A stretch of DNA of 9,582 bases from Desulfobulbaceae bacterium (GCA_011322715.1 DRLX01000022.1:1-9582); one strand, 5' to 3'; positions 1 to 7,217 are shown, counted from the stretch's first letter. Notes: generated from the letters alone by a model not told the origin. Translations and numbers: made by a program.

Positions 1-29
1 CCGGAAAATCGTTCACAAGACTTGCTCCG

Positions 30-1694
30 ATGTACAGCAATAATGATCAGCTGCGGCATCACATTCTCTGGCTGCTCCTGATACGAATTATATTTTTTAC
101 CCTACTGATCGGCATCACGGTTGTTTTAGGCTCTCTCGGCACCCAAGTTATTTTACCCTCTGATACCCTCATCCTCGCCTTCCTCTCCATTCTCTTTATT
201 TTTTCCATCGGCTCTTCGGCAATTCTACAGAAGCAGGAGCTGAACCTGCGTCGTTTTGGTTTTATTCAGCTCTTCGGCGATACGATCTTTGCAGCCCTAC
301 TGGTATACGGAACCGGCTGCAGCCAATCCATCTTCACACCGGTATTTATTCTGCCGGTCATTGCCGGCGGCCTGATCATGTATCGCAAGGGCGGGCTCAT
401 GTCTGCAGCAGCAGCTACCATTTTGTACGGCACCATTCTTTTCCTTGAATACAGAGGTATTGTTCCCAACTACATGACGACCGCCGGCTGGGTGCCGACC
501 CATTCCATTCTCAAGGTAACAAACCTCTTTGCCATTTACGGAGTTACTTTCTTTATCACCGCTCTGCTCAGTGGCTCGCTTGCTGATAGACTCCAGTCAA
601 CCGAAGAAGCACTTTCCAAAACATCGGTTGAATTTGATCGATTGTCGGTTCTGTACAAACAGATTTTTGATGACATTGCCACCGGCATTATTACCGTTGA
701 TGAACAGGGAGGGATAACCTCATATAATGCGGCTGCCGAACGGATAACAGGGTACCTTCCTGAAGAGACGGTCGGTCGCTTCATTGCCGACCTGTTTCCC
801 GGATTGAAACTGGAAAAGAACGGGGTTCGCCGTGTTGTTGATCTGCAAAAGAAAGACGGGACCATGATTCGGGCCGGATATTCATTTTCACCACTCAATC
901 TCCCCTCTGATCCCGCCTCGGAAAAAAGCGAGCCCGAGAGTTGCAAAGTGATCACTCTTCAGGATATCAGCGCAGTTGAAAAGATGGAAAAAAGAGTCCG
1001 AGAGGCTGAAAAGATGGCTGCAATAGGTGAGCTCAGTGCCTCCATAGCCCATGATTTCAGAAATCCGCTTGCTGCTATCTCCGGTTCGGCGCAATTACTT
1101 GTCATGGAAAATGAAGGTAAGGAAGATTCCGGCAGGTCCCTGAGCGAGATTATTTTTCGGGAATCCAAACGTATGGCAAAGACGATTACCGAATTTCTTC
1201 AGTTTGCTCGACCAGCCCCAATGCATTCGGAATGGTTTGCCTTAAAAAGAAGTATCGATGAGGCGATTGCCACTGCACAAAACATGAAAGAGGCACAGGG
1301 GAGAGGGCGTCTCAAGGTCGAGATTGCAGAAAATCTTGATGCCTTTGGTGATCGTCAACAACTGCAGACTATCCTTATGCATTTGATTGAAAATGGGCTT
1401 ATCTTTTCAAAGGAAGACAATAGCGTTGTGACGGTCAAGGCCCATGAGCAGGAGAAAAACGGGAACAATCTCCTCTGTCTTGAAGTGATAGATCAGGGAC
1501 ACGGCATTGAACCGGAAATCATGGATGCTATCTTCGAACCGTTTTACTCAACCAGAGAAAACGGTACCGGTCTTGGACTGGCAATCGTTCGGCAGATTGT
1601 AGAGATGCATAGCGGCACCGTTGAGGTAGAAAGTACGCCCGATAGAGGCTGTACCATGCGGATTATCCTGCCGCTGCCGTCATACGAGGCTTGA
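30..1694 (+). CDS. PilS/NtrB-type membrane sensor histidine kinase
   Basis: Sensor kinase of a two-component system, expected to autophosphorylate on histidine and pass the phosphate to an unseen response regulator. As numbered from the ATG at 30, six hydrophobic stretches (about 11-32, 45-65, 77-95, 101-118, 121-140, 161-183) form a membrane domain with little periplasmic sequence. A short linker follows, then a PAS domain (about 207-315), a HisKA segment with HDFRNPLAAI and phospho-acceptor His341, and a HATPase domain with N-box Asn455, G1 box DQGHG (488-492), F-box FEPFYS and G2 box GTGLGLAIV. The HRNPLAAIS-type H-box and six-helix layout resemble PilS. The N-box reads HLIENG, with His in place of the usual first Asn and Gly after the key Asn. 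No stop lies between position 3 and the ATG and no good ribosome site precedes it, so the true start may be outside the window. No regulator gene is visible, so the input and pathway are unknown. Confidence 0.9.
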   Translation: MYSNNDQLRHHILWLLLIRIIFFTLLIGITVVLGSLGTQVILPSDTLILAFLSILFIFSIGSSAILQKQELNLRRFGFIQLFGDTIFAALLVYGTGCSQSIFTPVFILPVIAGGLIMYRKGGLMSAAAATILYGTILFLEYRGIVPNYMTTAGWVPTHSILKVTNLFAIYGVTFFITALLSGSLADRLQSTEEALSKTSVEFDRLSVLYKQIFDDIATGIITVDEQGGITSYNAAAERITGYLPEETVGRFIADLFPGLKLEKNGVRRVVDLQKKDGTMIRAGYSFSPLNLPSDPASEKSEPESCKVITLQDISAVEKMEKRVREAEKMAAIGELSASIAHDFRNPLAAISGSAQLLVMENEGKEDSGRSLSEIIFRESKRMAKTITEFLQFARPAPMHSEWFALKRSIDEAIATAQNMKEAQGRGRLKVEIAENLDAFGDRQQLQTILMHLIENGLIFSKEDNSVVTVKAHEQEKNGNNLLCLEVIDQGHGIEPEIMDAIFEPFYSTRENGTGLGLAIVRQIVEMHSGTVEVESTPDRGCTMRIILPLPSYEA

Positions 1695-2972
1695 AGACCC
1701 TTTATAAATAGTTGCCCCTAAGGCTTGCAGTTTATCGATCATATTTTCATAGCCTCGTTCAAGATGATAGATCCTTGAAATTTCCGTTGTCCCTCGGGCG
1801 GCCAGTCCGGCAATGACAAGAGAGGCGGATGCACGCAGGTCGGTGGCCATGACGGGCGCTCCACACAGCCCCGTCGGTTCAACCCCGCGCACAACCGCAC
1901 TTGCGCCGTCTATGGTAATATCGGCCCCCAATCGTTGAAGTTCCGCCACATGCATGAACCTGTTTTCAAAAATTGTCTCATGGATGATGGAGGTGCCGTC
2001 GGCCTGAATCATCAGGGCCATAAACTGGGCCTGCAGATCGGTGGGAAAACCCGGATAAACAAGGGTTTTTACGTCCACACTTTCCAGGCGGCAGCGGTTA
2101 TCGGCCAACTGTTCGGAACAGGAAACCGTAAATTTTTCCTGCCCTTCTTCAATGGTAACCCCGGCTGTCCTGAGTTTTTCCGTCAATGCAGGCAGGTGTG
2201 TCGGTTCGCATTGTGTGATGTCCACCCTGCCTCCGGTGGCCGCCACTGCAATCAGATAGGTGCCGGTTTCAATACGATCCGGAATAATGGTTGTGGTCGC
2301 GGGTTGAAGAGATTGAACGCCCTGAACCGTTAATCTGTCCGTGTCCCGGCCTTCAATTTCCGCACCCATGGCAACAAGCATATCAATCAGGTTGCCGACC
2401 TCGGGCTCACGGGCCGCATTTTTTATAATGGTCGTTCCCCTGGCCATGACCGATGCCATCAGCAGGTTTTCCGTGCCGGTCACGGTAGGTATATCAAAAT
2501 ATACCGTTGCCCCGGTCATGGTTGTCTCGCACCGGGCTTCAACGTAACCCTGAGCCAGGGTGGTTGTCACACCAAGACAGGAAAACCCCCGCAGATGATA
2601 ATTGATCGGTCTGGCACCGATAGCACAGCCCCCGGGAAGTGAAACCCTGGCATAGCCTGCCCTGGTCAACAGCGGTCCCAAAACAAGCACTGAAGCCCGC
2701 ATTGTCTTGACCAGATCATACGGCGCTTCCGCCCCGGACAAACCACTGGTATCAACATACACTGTTCGCCCTTCCCTTTTGTGCGATGCGCCGAGAGTTT
2801 CCAGTAATTTCAGCATGGTTCGCGTATCACGCAGATCAGGGACGTTTTTAATGGTATGGGTACCGCCGACAAGAAGAGTTGCGGCAAGTATGGGCAGGGC
2901 AGCGTTTTTCGCACCGCTGATCTCCACCGTCCCATTCAGCGGCTTGCCCCCTTCGATAATTATTGTATCCAT
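1680..2972 (-). CDS. murA: UDP-N-acetylglucosamine 1-carboxyvinyltransferase
   Basis: Cytoplasmic enzyme that transfers enolpyruvate from PEP to UDP-GlcNAc, the first committed step of peptidoglycan synthesis and the target of fosfomycin. The 430-residue product has the family's usual length. Visible family residues are Lys22-Asn23 in SGAKNAALP, Arg92 in the MRAS motif, the PEP-reactive Cys116 in LPGGCAIGARP (equivalent to E. coli Cys115, so the fosfomycin-sensitive form rather than the Asp variant), Asp312 in GFPTDLQAQ (E. coli Asp305), Arg380, and Arg406 in HLERGYE. It starts at ATG, 36 bp after the prmC stop. No Shine-Dalgarno sequence is seen; the preceding bases are AT-rich (AACTTATAACCAACA), so expression probably depends on read-through or coupling from prmC. 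The 3' end overlaps the convergent kinase gene by 15 bp, and no intrinsic terminator is seen there. Confidence 0.97.
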   Translation of the reverse strand: MDTIIIEGGKPLNGTVEISGAKNAALPILAATLLVGGTHTIKNVPDLRDTRTMLKLLETLGASHKREGRTVYVDTSGLSGAEAPYDLVKTMRASVLVLGPLLTRAGYARVSLPGGCAIGARPINYHLRGFSCLGVTTTLAQGYVEARCETTMTGATVYFDIPTVTGTENLLMASVMARGTTIIKNAAREPEVGNLIDMLVAMGAEIEGRDTDRLTVQGVQSLQPATTTIIPDRIETGTYLIAVAATGGRVDITQCEPTHLPALTEKLRTAGVTIEEGQEKFTVSCSEQLADNRCRLESVDVKTLVYPGFPTDLQAQFMALMIQADGTSIIHETIFENRFMHVAELQRLGADITIDGASAVVRGVEPTGLCGAPVMATDLRASASLVIAGLAARGTTEISRIYHLERGYENMIDKLQALGATIYKGSSSLV

Positions 2973-3008
2973 TGTTGGTTATAAGTTGTTATCCATGTCC
3001 ATAGAAAT

Positions 3009-3905
3009 TTATTGTTTTCGGCCGCAGGCAAAGCGGGGTCGTCTACAGTAATCCGATCGGATATTGATATTTTGGTATCCGGCATCGCGCAGCATCAGGG
3101 ATACGGCTTCTCCCTGGGAAGCACCGATTTCAAGCATGAGCCAACCTCCTGAATGCAGGAAGGCGTAACTCTCCGGAATAAGCCTGCGATAACAATCCAG
3201 GCCATCGTCGCCGGCAAACAGAGCTTGGCCGGGTTCAAATTGAATAACTTCATCCGCCAGTTCCTCCTTTTCATGTTCCGCGACATAAGGAGGATTGGCG
3301 ATAATACAGTCAAATTTCCATGTCGTGGAAATAGCTTCAAATAAATCCGAACAGACCAGGGTCACCAGGTTTTCAAGCTGATGCTCGGCAATATTCCCAG
3401 CCGCAACGGCCAAGGCCGGAGAGGAAATATCACAAGCAAGGACATGACAACCAAGCTCCCCGGCAAGAACATCGGCAATGACCCCTGACCCGGTCCCCAT
3501 GTCAAGTACTTGCAATTTTTCCGGGCATGGAAACCAATGCTTCAATAGAGCAATTGTCTGTTCAAGGACAAATTCGGTTTCATGTCGGGGGATGAGGACA
3601 TCAGGCGTCAGGTGAAAAATCTTTGACCAGAATTCAACGCTGCCGACTATGTACTGTAGAGGTTCACCGTGTATTCGCCGGCCGACCATGGTGCCGAATC
3701 GTTCAACCTGTCGAGCAGACATCTTGTTTTCCAATGATAAAAACAGGGATGCTTTATTTATATGCAGGACAGCCAGCAGAAGGTATTGTGCTTCAAAATC
3801 CGGTCTGGAAATTTCGGCACATTCAAGTTTCCGTGTTGCCCCGGCAAGTACTCTGCCAATGATCAATTCACCTTTAAGATCGGATATGTAACCGGATTGG
3901 GGCAC
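3009..3905 (-). CDS. prmC: Peptide chain release factor N5-glutamine methyltransferase
   Basis: SAM-dependent enzyme that methylates the glutamine of the GGQ motif in release factors RF1 and RF2, raising termination efficiency. Its substrate RF1 is encoded immediately upstream. The 298-residue product shows an N-terminal helical domain (to about residue 75), the PLQYIVGS motif (82-89), LIPRHETE (104-111, where PRPETE is commoner), SAM motif I VLDMGTGSG (133-141), the acidic residue Asp159, and the catalytic NPPY at 204-207. The only in-frame start after an upstream TAA is the GTG at 3905. It has no clear ribosome site and gives about 14 residues before the point where family members usually begin. 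A TTG at codon 14 is preceded by AAAGGTGA, but too closely to be convincing. The gene follows prfA by 74 bp with no terminator between, so the two are probably co-transcribed with murA. Confidence 0.95.
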   Translation of the reverse strand: MPQSGYISDLKGELIIGRVLAGATRKLECAEISRPDFEAQYLLLAVLHINKASLFLSLENKMSARQVERFGTMVGRRIHGEPLQYIVGSVEFWSKIFHLTPDVLIPRHETEFVLEQTIALLKHWFPCPEKLQVLDMGTGSGVIADVLAGELGCHVLACDISSPALAVAAGNIAEHQLENLVTLVCSDLFEAISTTWKFDCIIANPPYVAEHEKEELADEVIQFEPGQALFAGDDGLDCYRRLIPESYAFLHSGGWLMLEIGASQGEAVSLMLRDAGYQNINIRSDYCRRPRFACGRKQ

Positions 3906-3979
3906 GTTGAATATTGAGAAATTCTTGTGTTGAAAAAGAGGTTGATGGGATGATACACAAACCGCTTATCGAAGGATTG

Positions 3980-5050
3980 TTACTGCAGGAGGTTGAGGGC
4001 TTCGGTCTGATAATGGGTAATCAAAGGCAGAATCACTTCGTCAAGATTACCGGCAAGCACCTGCTCGAGCTTGTACAGTGTTAAATTGATTCGATGATCG
4101 GTCAGGCGGCCCTGGGGAAAATTATAAGTGCGAATCCGTTCACTTCGGTCACCGCTCCCCACCTGACTCTTTCGATCCTCGGAAATTTTGTCATGCTGTT
4201 CCTGTTGAATTTTATCAAGTAACCGTGCCCGTAAAACCTGTAGCGCCTTTGCTTTGTTTTTATGCTGAGATTTTTCGTCCTGACAGGTCACCACCAGACC
4301 GGTCGGCAGATGGGTAATGCGAACAGCGGAATCAGTGGTATTAACCGATTGGCCACCCGGCCCGGAGGAACGATAGACATCAAATTTCAGTTCACCCGGC
4401 TCAATATGCAGGTCTACCTCTTCCGCCTCCGGAATAATGGCAACAGTCACGGCCGAGGTGTGAATGCGTCCCTGGGTTTCGGTTTCCGGTACCCGTTGCA
4501 CACGGTGAACACCGGCTTCATATTTCAAGCGAGAGTACACCTGATCACCCTTGATCAGGGCGATGATTTCTTTGAAGCCGCCGATCCCGATGGGATTTGA
4601 GCTCATAATTTCTATCTTCCATCCAAGGCTTTCGGCATAACGGTGGTACATGCGAAAGAGATCAGCAACAAAAAGAGCTGCTTCATCACCACCGGTTCCC
4701 GCCCTGATTTCCAGGAGAATATTTTTTTCATCATTGGGATCCCGAGGTAGCAGAAGCAACCTGATTTTATCTTCAAGCTCCTTTTTCTTGAGCAGCAACT
4801 CCTCGGTTTCACTCCGTGCAAGCTCGGCAAGCTCCGGATCTTCAGCTTCGTCATGGAGTATTTCCGTATTTTCCTGAAGATCCCGACAAACACTCAGATA
4901 ATCAGAATACAAATCATCCAGCATGGCCACATGTGAATGCTCACGAACCAGTTTTTGATACTTCTGTTGATTGCCGACCACATCCGGATCAGCCAACTGC
5001 ATCTCAAGGGTTTCTCGTTTCTCACTGATATCTTCGAGGTTTTTAAACAT
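3980..5050 (-). CDS. prfA: Peptide chain release factor 1 (RF1)
   Basis: Class I release factor that reads UAA and UAG in the ribosomal A site and triggers peptide release. The product is 356 residues from MFKNLEDI, which matches the start and length of bacterial RF1. A longer open frame runs up to 5227 but would begin inside the rpmE terminator stem and translates to low-complexity sequence, so it is rejected. The tripeptide codon-recognition motif is PET at 188-190 (PxT, as in RF1; RF2 has SPF). The catalytic GGQ is at 232-234 within SSGPGGQSVNTTDSAVR, and the glutamine is the PrmC target. The C-terminal SQHKNKAKAL and GRLTDHRI segments are typical. No Shine-Dalgarno sequence precedes the ATG; a small hairpin lies 24 nt upstream. 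The gene stands between the rpmE terminator and prmC, so it needs read-through or a promoter within 5051-5200 that I could not identify confidently. Confidence 0.97.
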   Translation of the reverse strand: MFKNLEDISEKRETLEMQLADPDVVGNQQKYQKLVREHSHVAMLDDLYSDYLSVCRDLQENTEILHDEAEDPELAELARSETEELLLKKKELEDKIRLLLLPRDPNDEKNILLEIRAGTGGDEAALFVADLFRMYHRYAESLGWKIEIMSSNPIGIGGFKEIIALIKGDQVYSRLKYEAGVHRVQRVPETETQGRIHTSAVTVAIIPEAEEVDLHIEPGELKFDVYRSSGPGGQSVNTTDSAVRITHLPTGLVVTCQDEKSQHKNKAKALQVLRARLLDKIQQEQHDKISEDRKSQVGSGDRSERIRTYNFPQGRLTDHRINLTLYKLEQVLAGNLDEVILPLITHYQTEALNLLQ

Positions 5051-5073
5051 GGGAATTAGCGTGCTGGTTGGGG

Positions 5074-5090
5074 TGCCGGAAGAACCGGCA
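5074..5090 (-). promoter_or_regulatory. Hairpin in the prfA 5' leader
   Basis: A perfect 6-bp inverted repeat, TGCCGG and CCGGCA, with a 5-nt loop. In the minus-strand transcript it lies about 24 nt upstream of the prfA start codon, where a ribosome site would be expected to be weak or absent. There is no U-tract, so it is not an intrinsic terminator. A role in translation control or mRNA stability is only a guess. Confidence 0.35.
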
Positions 5091-5196
5091 TCAAATACGG
5101 CAAGTAACCGGTACCAGGGGAGCGTGACCGTTTGGGTCGACAGACATTTTTTCTTTAAGGGAAATTTTTTGTAAAAGAAAAAACGTTTTTGTACAT

Positions 5197-5231
5197 AAAA
5201 AAACCACATGGCAACAGATGTCACCATGTGG
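5197..5231 (-). terminator. Intrinsic terminator after rpmE
   Basis: On the minus strand an 8-bp stem CCACATGG/CCATGTGG (5224-5231 and 5204-5211) with a 12-nt loop is followed at once by seven T residues (5197-5203). It begins 20 bp after the rpmE stop. The form is that of a Rho-independent terminator. It separates rpmE from prfA, although the modest GC content of the stem suggests some read-through. It also shows that the longer open frame reaching into this stem is not the real prfA start. Confidence 0.8.
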
Positions 5232-5251
5232 AAATAATATGCTCAAAGTGA

Positions 5252-5470
5252 CTATTTGTCTTTTTTCTTGTTGAATTTGGCGTATTTCTTTTTAAACTTC
5301 TCGATTCTACCTGCAGTATCAATGAGTTTCTGTTTACCGGTAAAAAAAGGATGGCAGGCGGAACATATCTCAACCTTCATCTCCTTGTTTACCGAGCCAA
5401 GCTCAACAGTATTGCCGCATGCACACTCTGCGGTAATTTTATGGTATTCTGGATGAATATCCGGCTTCAT
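5252..5470 (-). CDS. rpmE: 50S ribosomal protein L31, zinc-binding form
   Basis: Large-subunit ribosomal protein that bridges the central protuberance to the small subunit. The start is the ATG at 5470, giving 72 residues (MKPDIHPEYHKI...). It is preceded by GGAGG with 7-nt spacing, which decides against the longer frame from 5506. Cys16, Cys18, Cys37 and Cys40 are all present in the CAC and CSAC motifs, so this is the zinc-binding C+ form and not the zinc-free paralogue made under zinc limitation. The family segment HPFFTGKQK and the basic C-terminus are intact. It lies between rho and prfA, with its own promoter-like sequence upstream and a terminator downstream, so it can be made as a short separate mRNA. 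Confidence 0.97.
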   Translation of the reverse strand: MKPDIHPEYHKITAECACGNTVELGSVNKEMKVEICSACHPFFTGKQKLIDTAGRIEKFKKKYAKFNKKKDK

Positions 5471-5524
5471 ATATCGACCTCCATCAATTATTGTCCTTGT
5501 TTGCATAAAAAAATCAAATTTGTA

Positions 5525-5553
5525 TTTATACTAAGCCTTACTTCATTTTTAAA
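5525..5553 (-). promoter_or_regulatory. Candidate sigma70-type promoter for rpmE
   Basis: On the minus strand TTTAAA (5553-5548, 4 of 6 to TTGACA) is followed after exactly 17 bp by TATAAA (5530-5525, 5 of 6 to TATAAT). Transcription would start near 5518, leaving a leader of about 48 nt with the strong rpmE ribosome site. It sits in the 95-bp gap between the rho stop and the rpmE start, where an independent ribosomal-protein promoter makes sense. AT-rich sequence produces such matches by chance, so confidence is moderate. Confidence 0.45.
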
Positions 5554-5565
5554 GGAAAAAACGTC

Positions 5566-6813
5566 TTACTGATTCATTGAGGCAAAAAACTCTTCATTGG
5601 TCGTTGTTTGCCCCATACGATCAAGTAAAAATTCCATGGCATCAGCGGGATTCATGGAAGAAAGAATTTTGCGTAAAATCCAGATCTTGTTCATCTCGTC
5701 AGCGGAAAGGAGCAAGTCTTCTTTACGCGTGCCTGATTTCTGCAGATCAATAGCCGGATAGATGCGTCGATTGGCCATCTTTCTATCCAAAACAATTTCC
5801 ATATTACCGGTGCCTTTGAATTCCTCAAAGATGACTTCATCCATGCGGCTGCCGGTGTCGATGAGAGCCGTTGCCAAAATCGTCAGACTACCTCCCTCCT
5901 CAACATTTCGGGCTGCGCCGAAAAAACGTTTGGGCCGATGCAGGGCATTGGCCTCCACACCACCGGATAAAATCTTTCCGGAAGCGGGAGTCACCGTATT
6001 GTAGGCACGGGCAAGCCGAGTGATGGAATCAAGGAGAATAACGACATCATTTTTGTGTTCAACAAGACGCCGCGCCTTTTCAATTACCATTTCAGCCACT
6101 TGGATATGTCGTTGCGGCGGTTCATCGAAAGTGGAACTAACGACCTCGGCATCTACATTGCGCTTCATGTCGGTTACCTCTTCAGGTCGTTCGTCAATCA
6201 GCAGAACAATAAGTTTCACTTCCTTGTGGTTATGAACAATGGAGTTGGCAATTTTCTGCATAAGGACCGTTTTTCCCGTCCTCGGCGGAGCAACGATAAG
6301 GCCGCGCTGACCCTTGCCGAGAGGAGCGGCAATATTGAGGACCCGCATAGAGTAATTATCCGGTTCAACCTCCAGGTCAATTTTCTCCTCAGGATAAAGC
6401 GGGGTCAGATTGACAAATGCTGTCTTGTTTTTTGCCGCCGAGGGTGGTTCATAATTGATTGAATCCACCTTGAGAAGGGCAAAATATCGTTCATTATCCT
6501 TGGGTGCACGCACCTCACCCTCAATAGTATCGCCGGTGCGTAGATTCAACCTGCGGATCTGGGAAGGGGAGACGTAAATATCATCCGGACCCGGCAGATA
6601 ATTGTAATCAGGCGCACGTAAAAAACCAAATCCATCCTGAAGAACTTCAAGCACCCCGCTTCCTCTGAGCTTCCCGTCTTCCTTTGCCTGTGCCTTTAAA
6701 ATAGCAAAAATGAGTTCCTGCTTACGCATGGTGCTGTAGCCCTCAATTTTCAATGAGGCGGCAAGCGCAACCAGTTCTTTAATTTTTTTGTGTTTCAATT
6801 CAGTTGGATTCAT
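5566..6813 (-). CDS. rho: Transcription termination factor Rho
   Basis: Hexameric RNA-dependent ATPase and helicase that ends transcription of untranslated RNA. The 415-residue product aligns closely to the 419-residue E. coli protein by eye. It has an N-terminal helix bundle (1-45), then the cold-shock-like primary RNA-binding domain with GFGFLR at 61-66 (Phe62, Phe64 and Arg66 in E. coli register) and DDIYVSPSQIRR. The Walker A sequence is APPRTGKT (175-182; Lys181), followed by catalytic Glu208 in LLIDERPEE, Walker B VVILLDS with Asp262, Q-loop SGKILSGG (278-285), R-loop KGTGN (333-337) and the arginine-finger candidate Arg363 in SGTRKE. There is no N-terminal insertion of the kind seen in high-GC Gram-positives. 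A GGAGG precedes the ATG at a longish 12-nt spacing inside a small hairpin. Rho usually controls its own synthesis through its leader, which makes the 920-bp upstream gap relevant. Confidence 0.98.
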   Translation of the reverse strand: MNPTELKHKKIKELVALAASLKIEGYSTMRKQELIFAILKAQAKEDGKLRGSGVLEVLQDGFGFLRAPDYNYLPGPDDIYVSPSQIRRLNLRTGDTIEGEVRAPKDNERYFALLKVDSINYEPPSAAKNKTAFVNLTPLYPEEKIDLEVEPDNYSMRVLNIAAPLGKGQRGLIVAPPRTGKTVLMQKIANSIVHNHKEVKLIVLLIDERPEEVTDMKRNVDAEVVSSTFDEPPQRHIQVAEMVIEKARRLVEHKNDVVILLDSITRLARAYNTVTPASGKILSGGVEANALHRPKRFFGAARNVEEGGSLTILATALIDTGSRMDEVIFEEFKGTGNMEIVLDRKMANRRIYPAIDLQKSGTRKEDLLLSADEMNKIWILRKILSSMNPADAMEFLLDRMGQTTTNEEFFASMNQ

Positions 6814-6840
6814 TGACCGGGTCTTCCTCCAATAAGGTCA
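6814..6840 (-). promoter_or_regulatory. rho ribosome binding site enclosed by a short inverted repeat
   Basis: In the minus-strand mRNA, TGACC (6840-6836) can pair with GGTCA (6818-6814), which directly abuts the rho ATG. The 17-nt loop holds TTGGAGGAAG, the Shine-Dalgarno sequence. GGAGG ends 12 nt before the ATG, longer than optimal, and folding of the 5-bp stem would bring it closer or obstruct the start. The pairing is short and its role is inference; the ribosome site itself is clear. Confidence 0.5.
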
Positions 6841-6845
6841 CGTGG

Positions 6846-6874
6846 GTTATATTTACAACAAATAATTATGGCAT
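6846..6874 (-). promoter_or_regulatory. Candidate rho-proximal promoter
   Basis: On the minus strand ATGCCA (6874-6869, 4 of 6 to TTGACA) is followed after 17 bp by TATAAC (6851-6846, 5 of 6 to TATAAT). The start point would be near 6839, giving a leader of about 26 nt that begins close to the stem enclosing the ribosome site. The -35 lies in one arm of the dyad at 6870-6888. This is pattern matching only. Confidence 0.4.
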
Positions 6875-6888
6875 TGGATCCCAATGCC
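6870..6888. repeat. Perfect 8-bp inverted repeat upstream of rho
   Basis: GGCATTGG and CCAATGCC separated by ATC form an uninterrupted dyad of 19 bp. No T-run follows on either strand, so it is not a usual terminator. It overlaps the -35 of the candidate rho promoter, a position suited to a dimeric DNA-binding protein; alternatively it is an RNA hairpin in a longer rho leader. Confidence 0.6.
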
Positions 6889-6996
6889 TGACAGTTCAAA
6901 GACAAAAAATTCGGCAACTTCAACACTGATGAGTGGTACATACTTCGTCATCACCTAAACATGCTCAGGTGCACAATACATTGGCCAACGGAAACT

Positions 6997-7008
6997 CGGC
7001 ATATGCCG
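6997..7008. repeat. 12-bp perfect palindrome
   Basis: CGGCATATGCCG is fully self-complementary without a loop, which suits a dimeric protein site better than an RNA hairpin. It lies about 185 bp upstream of rho. No function can be assigned. Confidence 0.4.
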
Positions 7009-7028
7009 GTTCGCTCTAAATACCTGAT

Positions 7029-7056
7029 AAGCTCTGTGGATGAAGCTCTGTGGATG
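7029..7056. repeat. Perfect 14-bp tandem duplication
   Basis: AAGCTCTGTGGATG occurs twice head to tail with no mismatch (7029-7042 and 7043-7056). Each copy, with the next base, reads TGTGGATGA, whose complement TCATCCACA is one base from the DnaA box TTATCCACA. The exact identity points to a recent duplication or to selection on the sequence. Confidence 0.85.
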
Positions 7057-7161
7057 ATGTTTTCTTCCGACGCAGATATCGGGTATAAAAAAAACAGTAA
7101 ACAAGCGGACTCATTTTCGTCCTGACCACTTTCGGCCACAACGCGTTATTTCAAAGCACTT

Positions 7162-7181
7162 TTAACCCTATAAACGGTTAA
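7162..7181. repeat. 6-bp inverted repeat with 8-bp spacer
   Basis: TTAACC (7162-7167) and GGTTAA (7176-7181) flank CTATAAAC. It is short and AT-rich, so chance is possible. It belongs to the series of small dyads in the coaE-rho gap. Confidence 0.3.
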
Positions 7182-7217
7182 CAAAAATAAAATGCTGTTT
7201 CGTCGAATAATTCCCGT

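Noticed and set aside
536..955. 139-codon minus-strand frame within the sensor kinase
   Set aside because: Antisense shadow of a well-supported gene; low-complexity Ser/Arg-rich product.
1935..2333. 132-codon plus-strand frame within murA
   Set aside because: Antisense shadow of murA; no motif or ribosome site.
2976..2999. Seven-codon ORF (MDMDNNL) just upstream of murA as a leader peptide
   Set aside because: No ribosome site and too short to distinguish from chance; its stop is in frame with murA but nothing else supports regulation.
5051..5227. Longer prfA frame giving 59 extra N-terminal residues
   Set aside because: It starts inside the rpmE terminator stem, crosses the T-run, and encodes low-complexity sequence; the ATG at 5050 fits the RF1 family start.
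5471..5506. Longer rpmE frame with 12 extra residues
   Set aside because: The ATG at 5470 has a perfect Shine-Dalgarno sequence and gives the canonical cysteine register; the extension covers the leader.
6055..6462. 135-codon plus-strand frame within rho
   Set aside because: Antisense shadow of rho; no recognisable domain.
7061..7089. Short CCGA/TCGG stem next to a run of A residues as a terminator
   Set aside because: The stem is four base pairs, and on the minus strand the T-run comes before the stem instead of after it, so neither strand gives a terminator.
6951..7139. 62-codon minus-strand frame with GTG start in the rho leader region
   Set aside because: No ribosome site, it translates a T-run and the tandem duplication, and the product resembles nothing.
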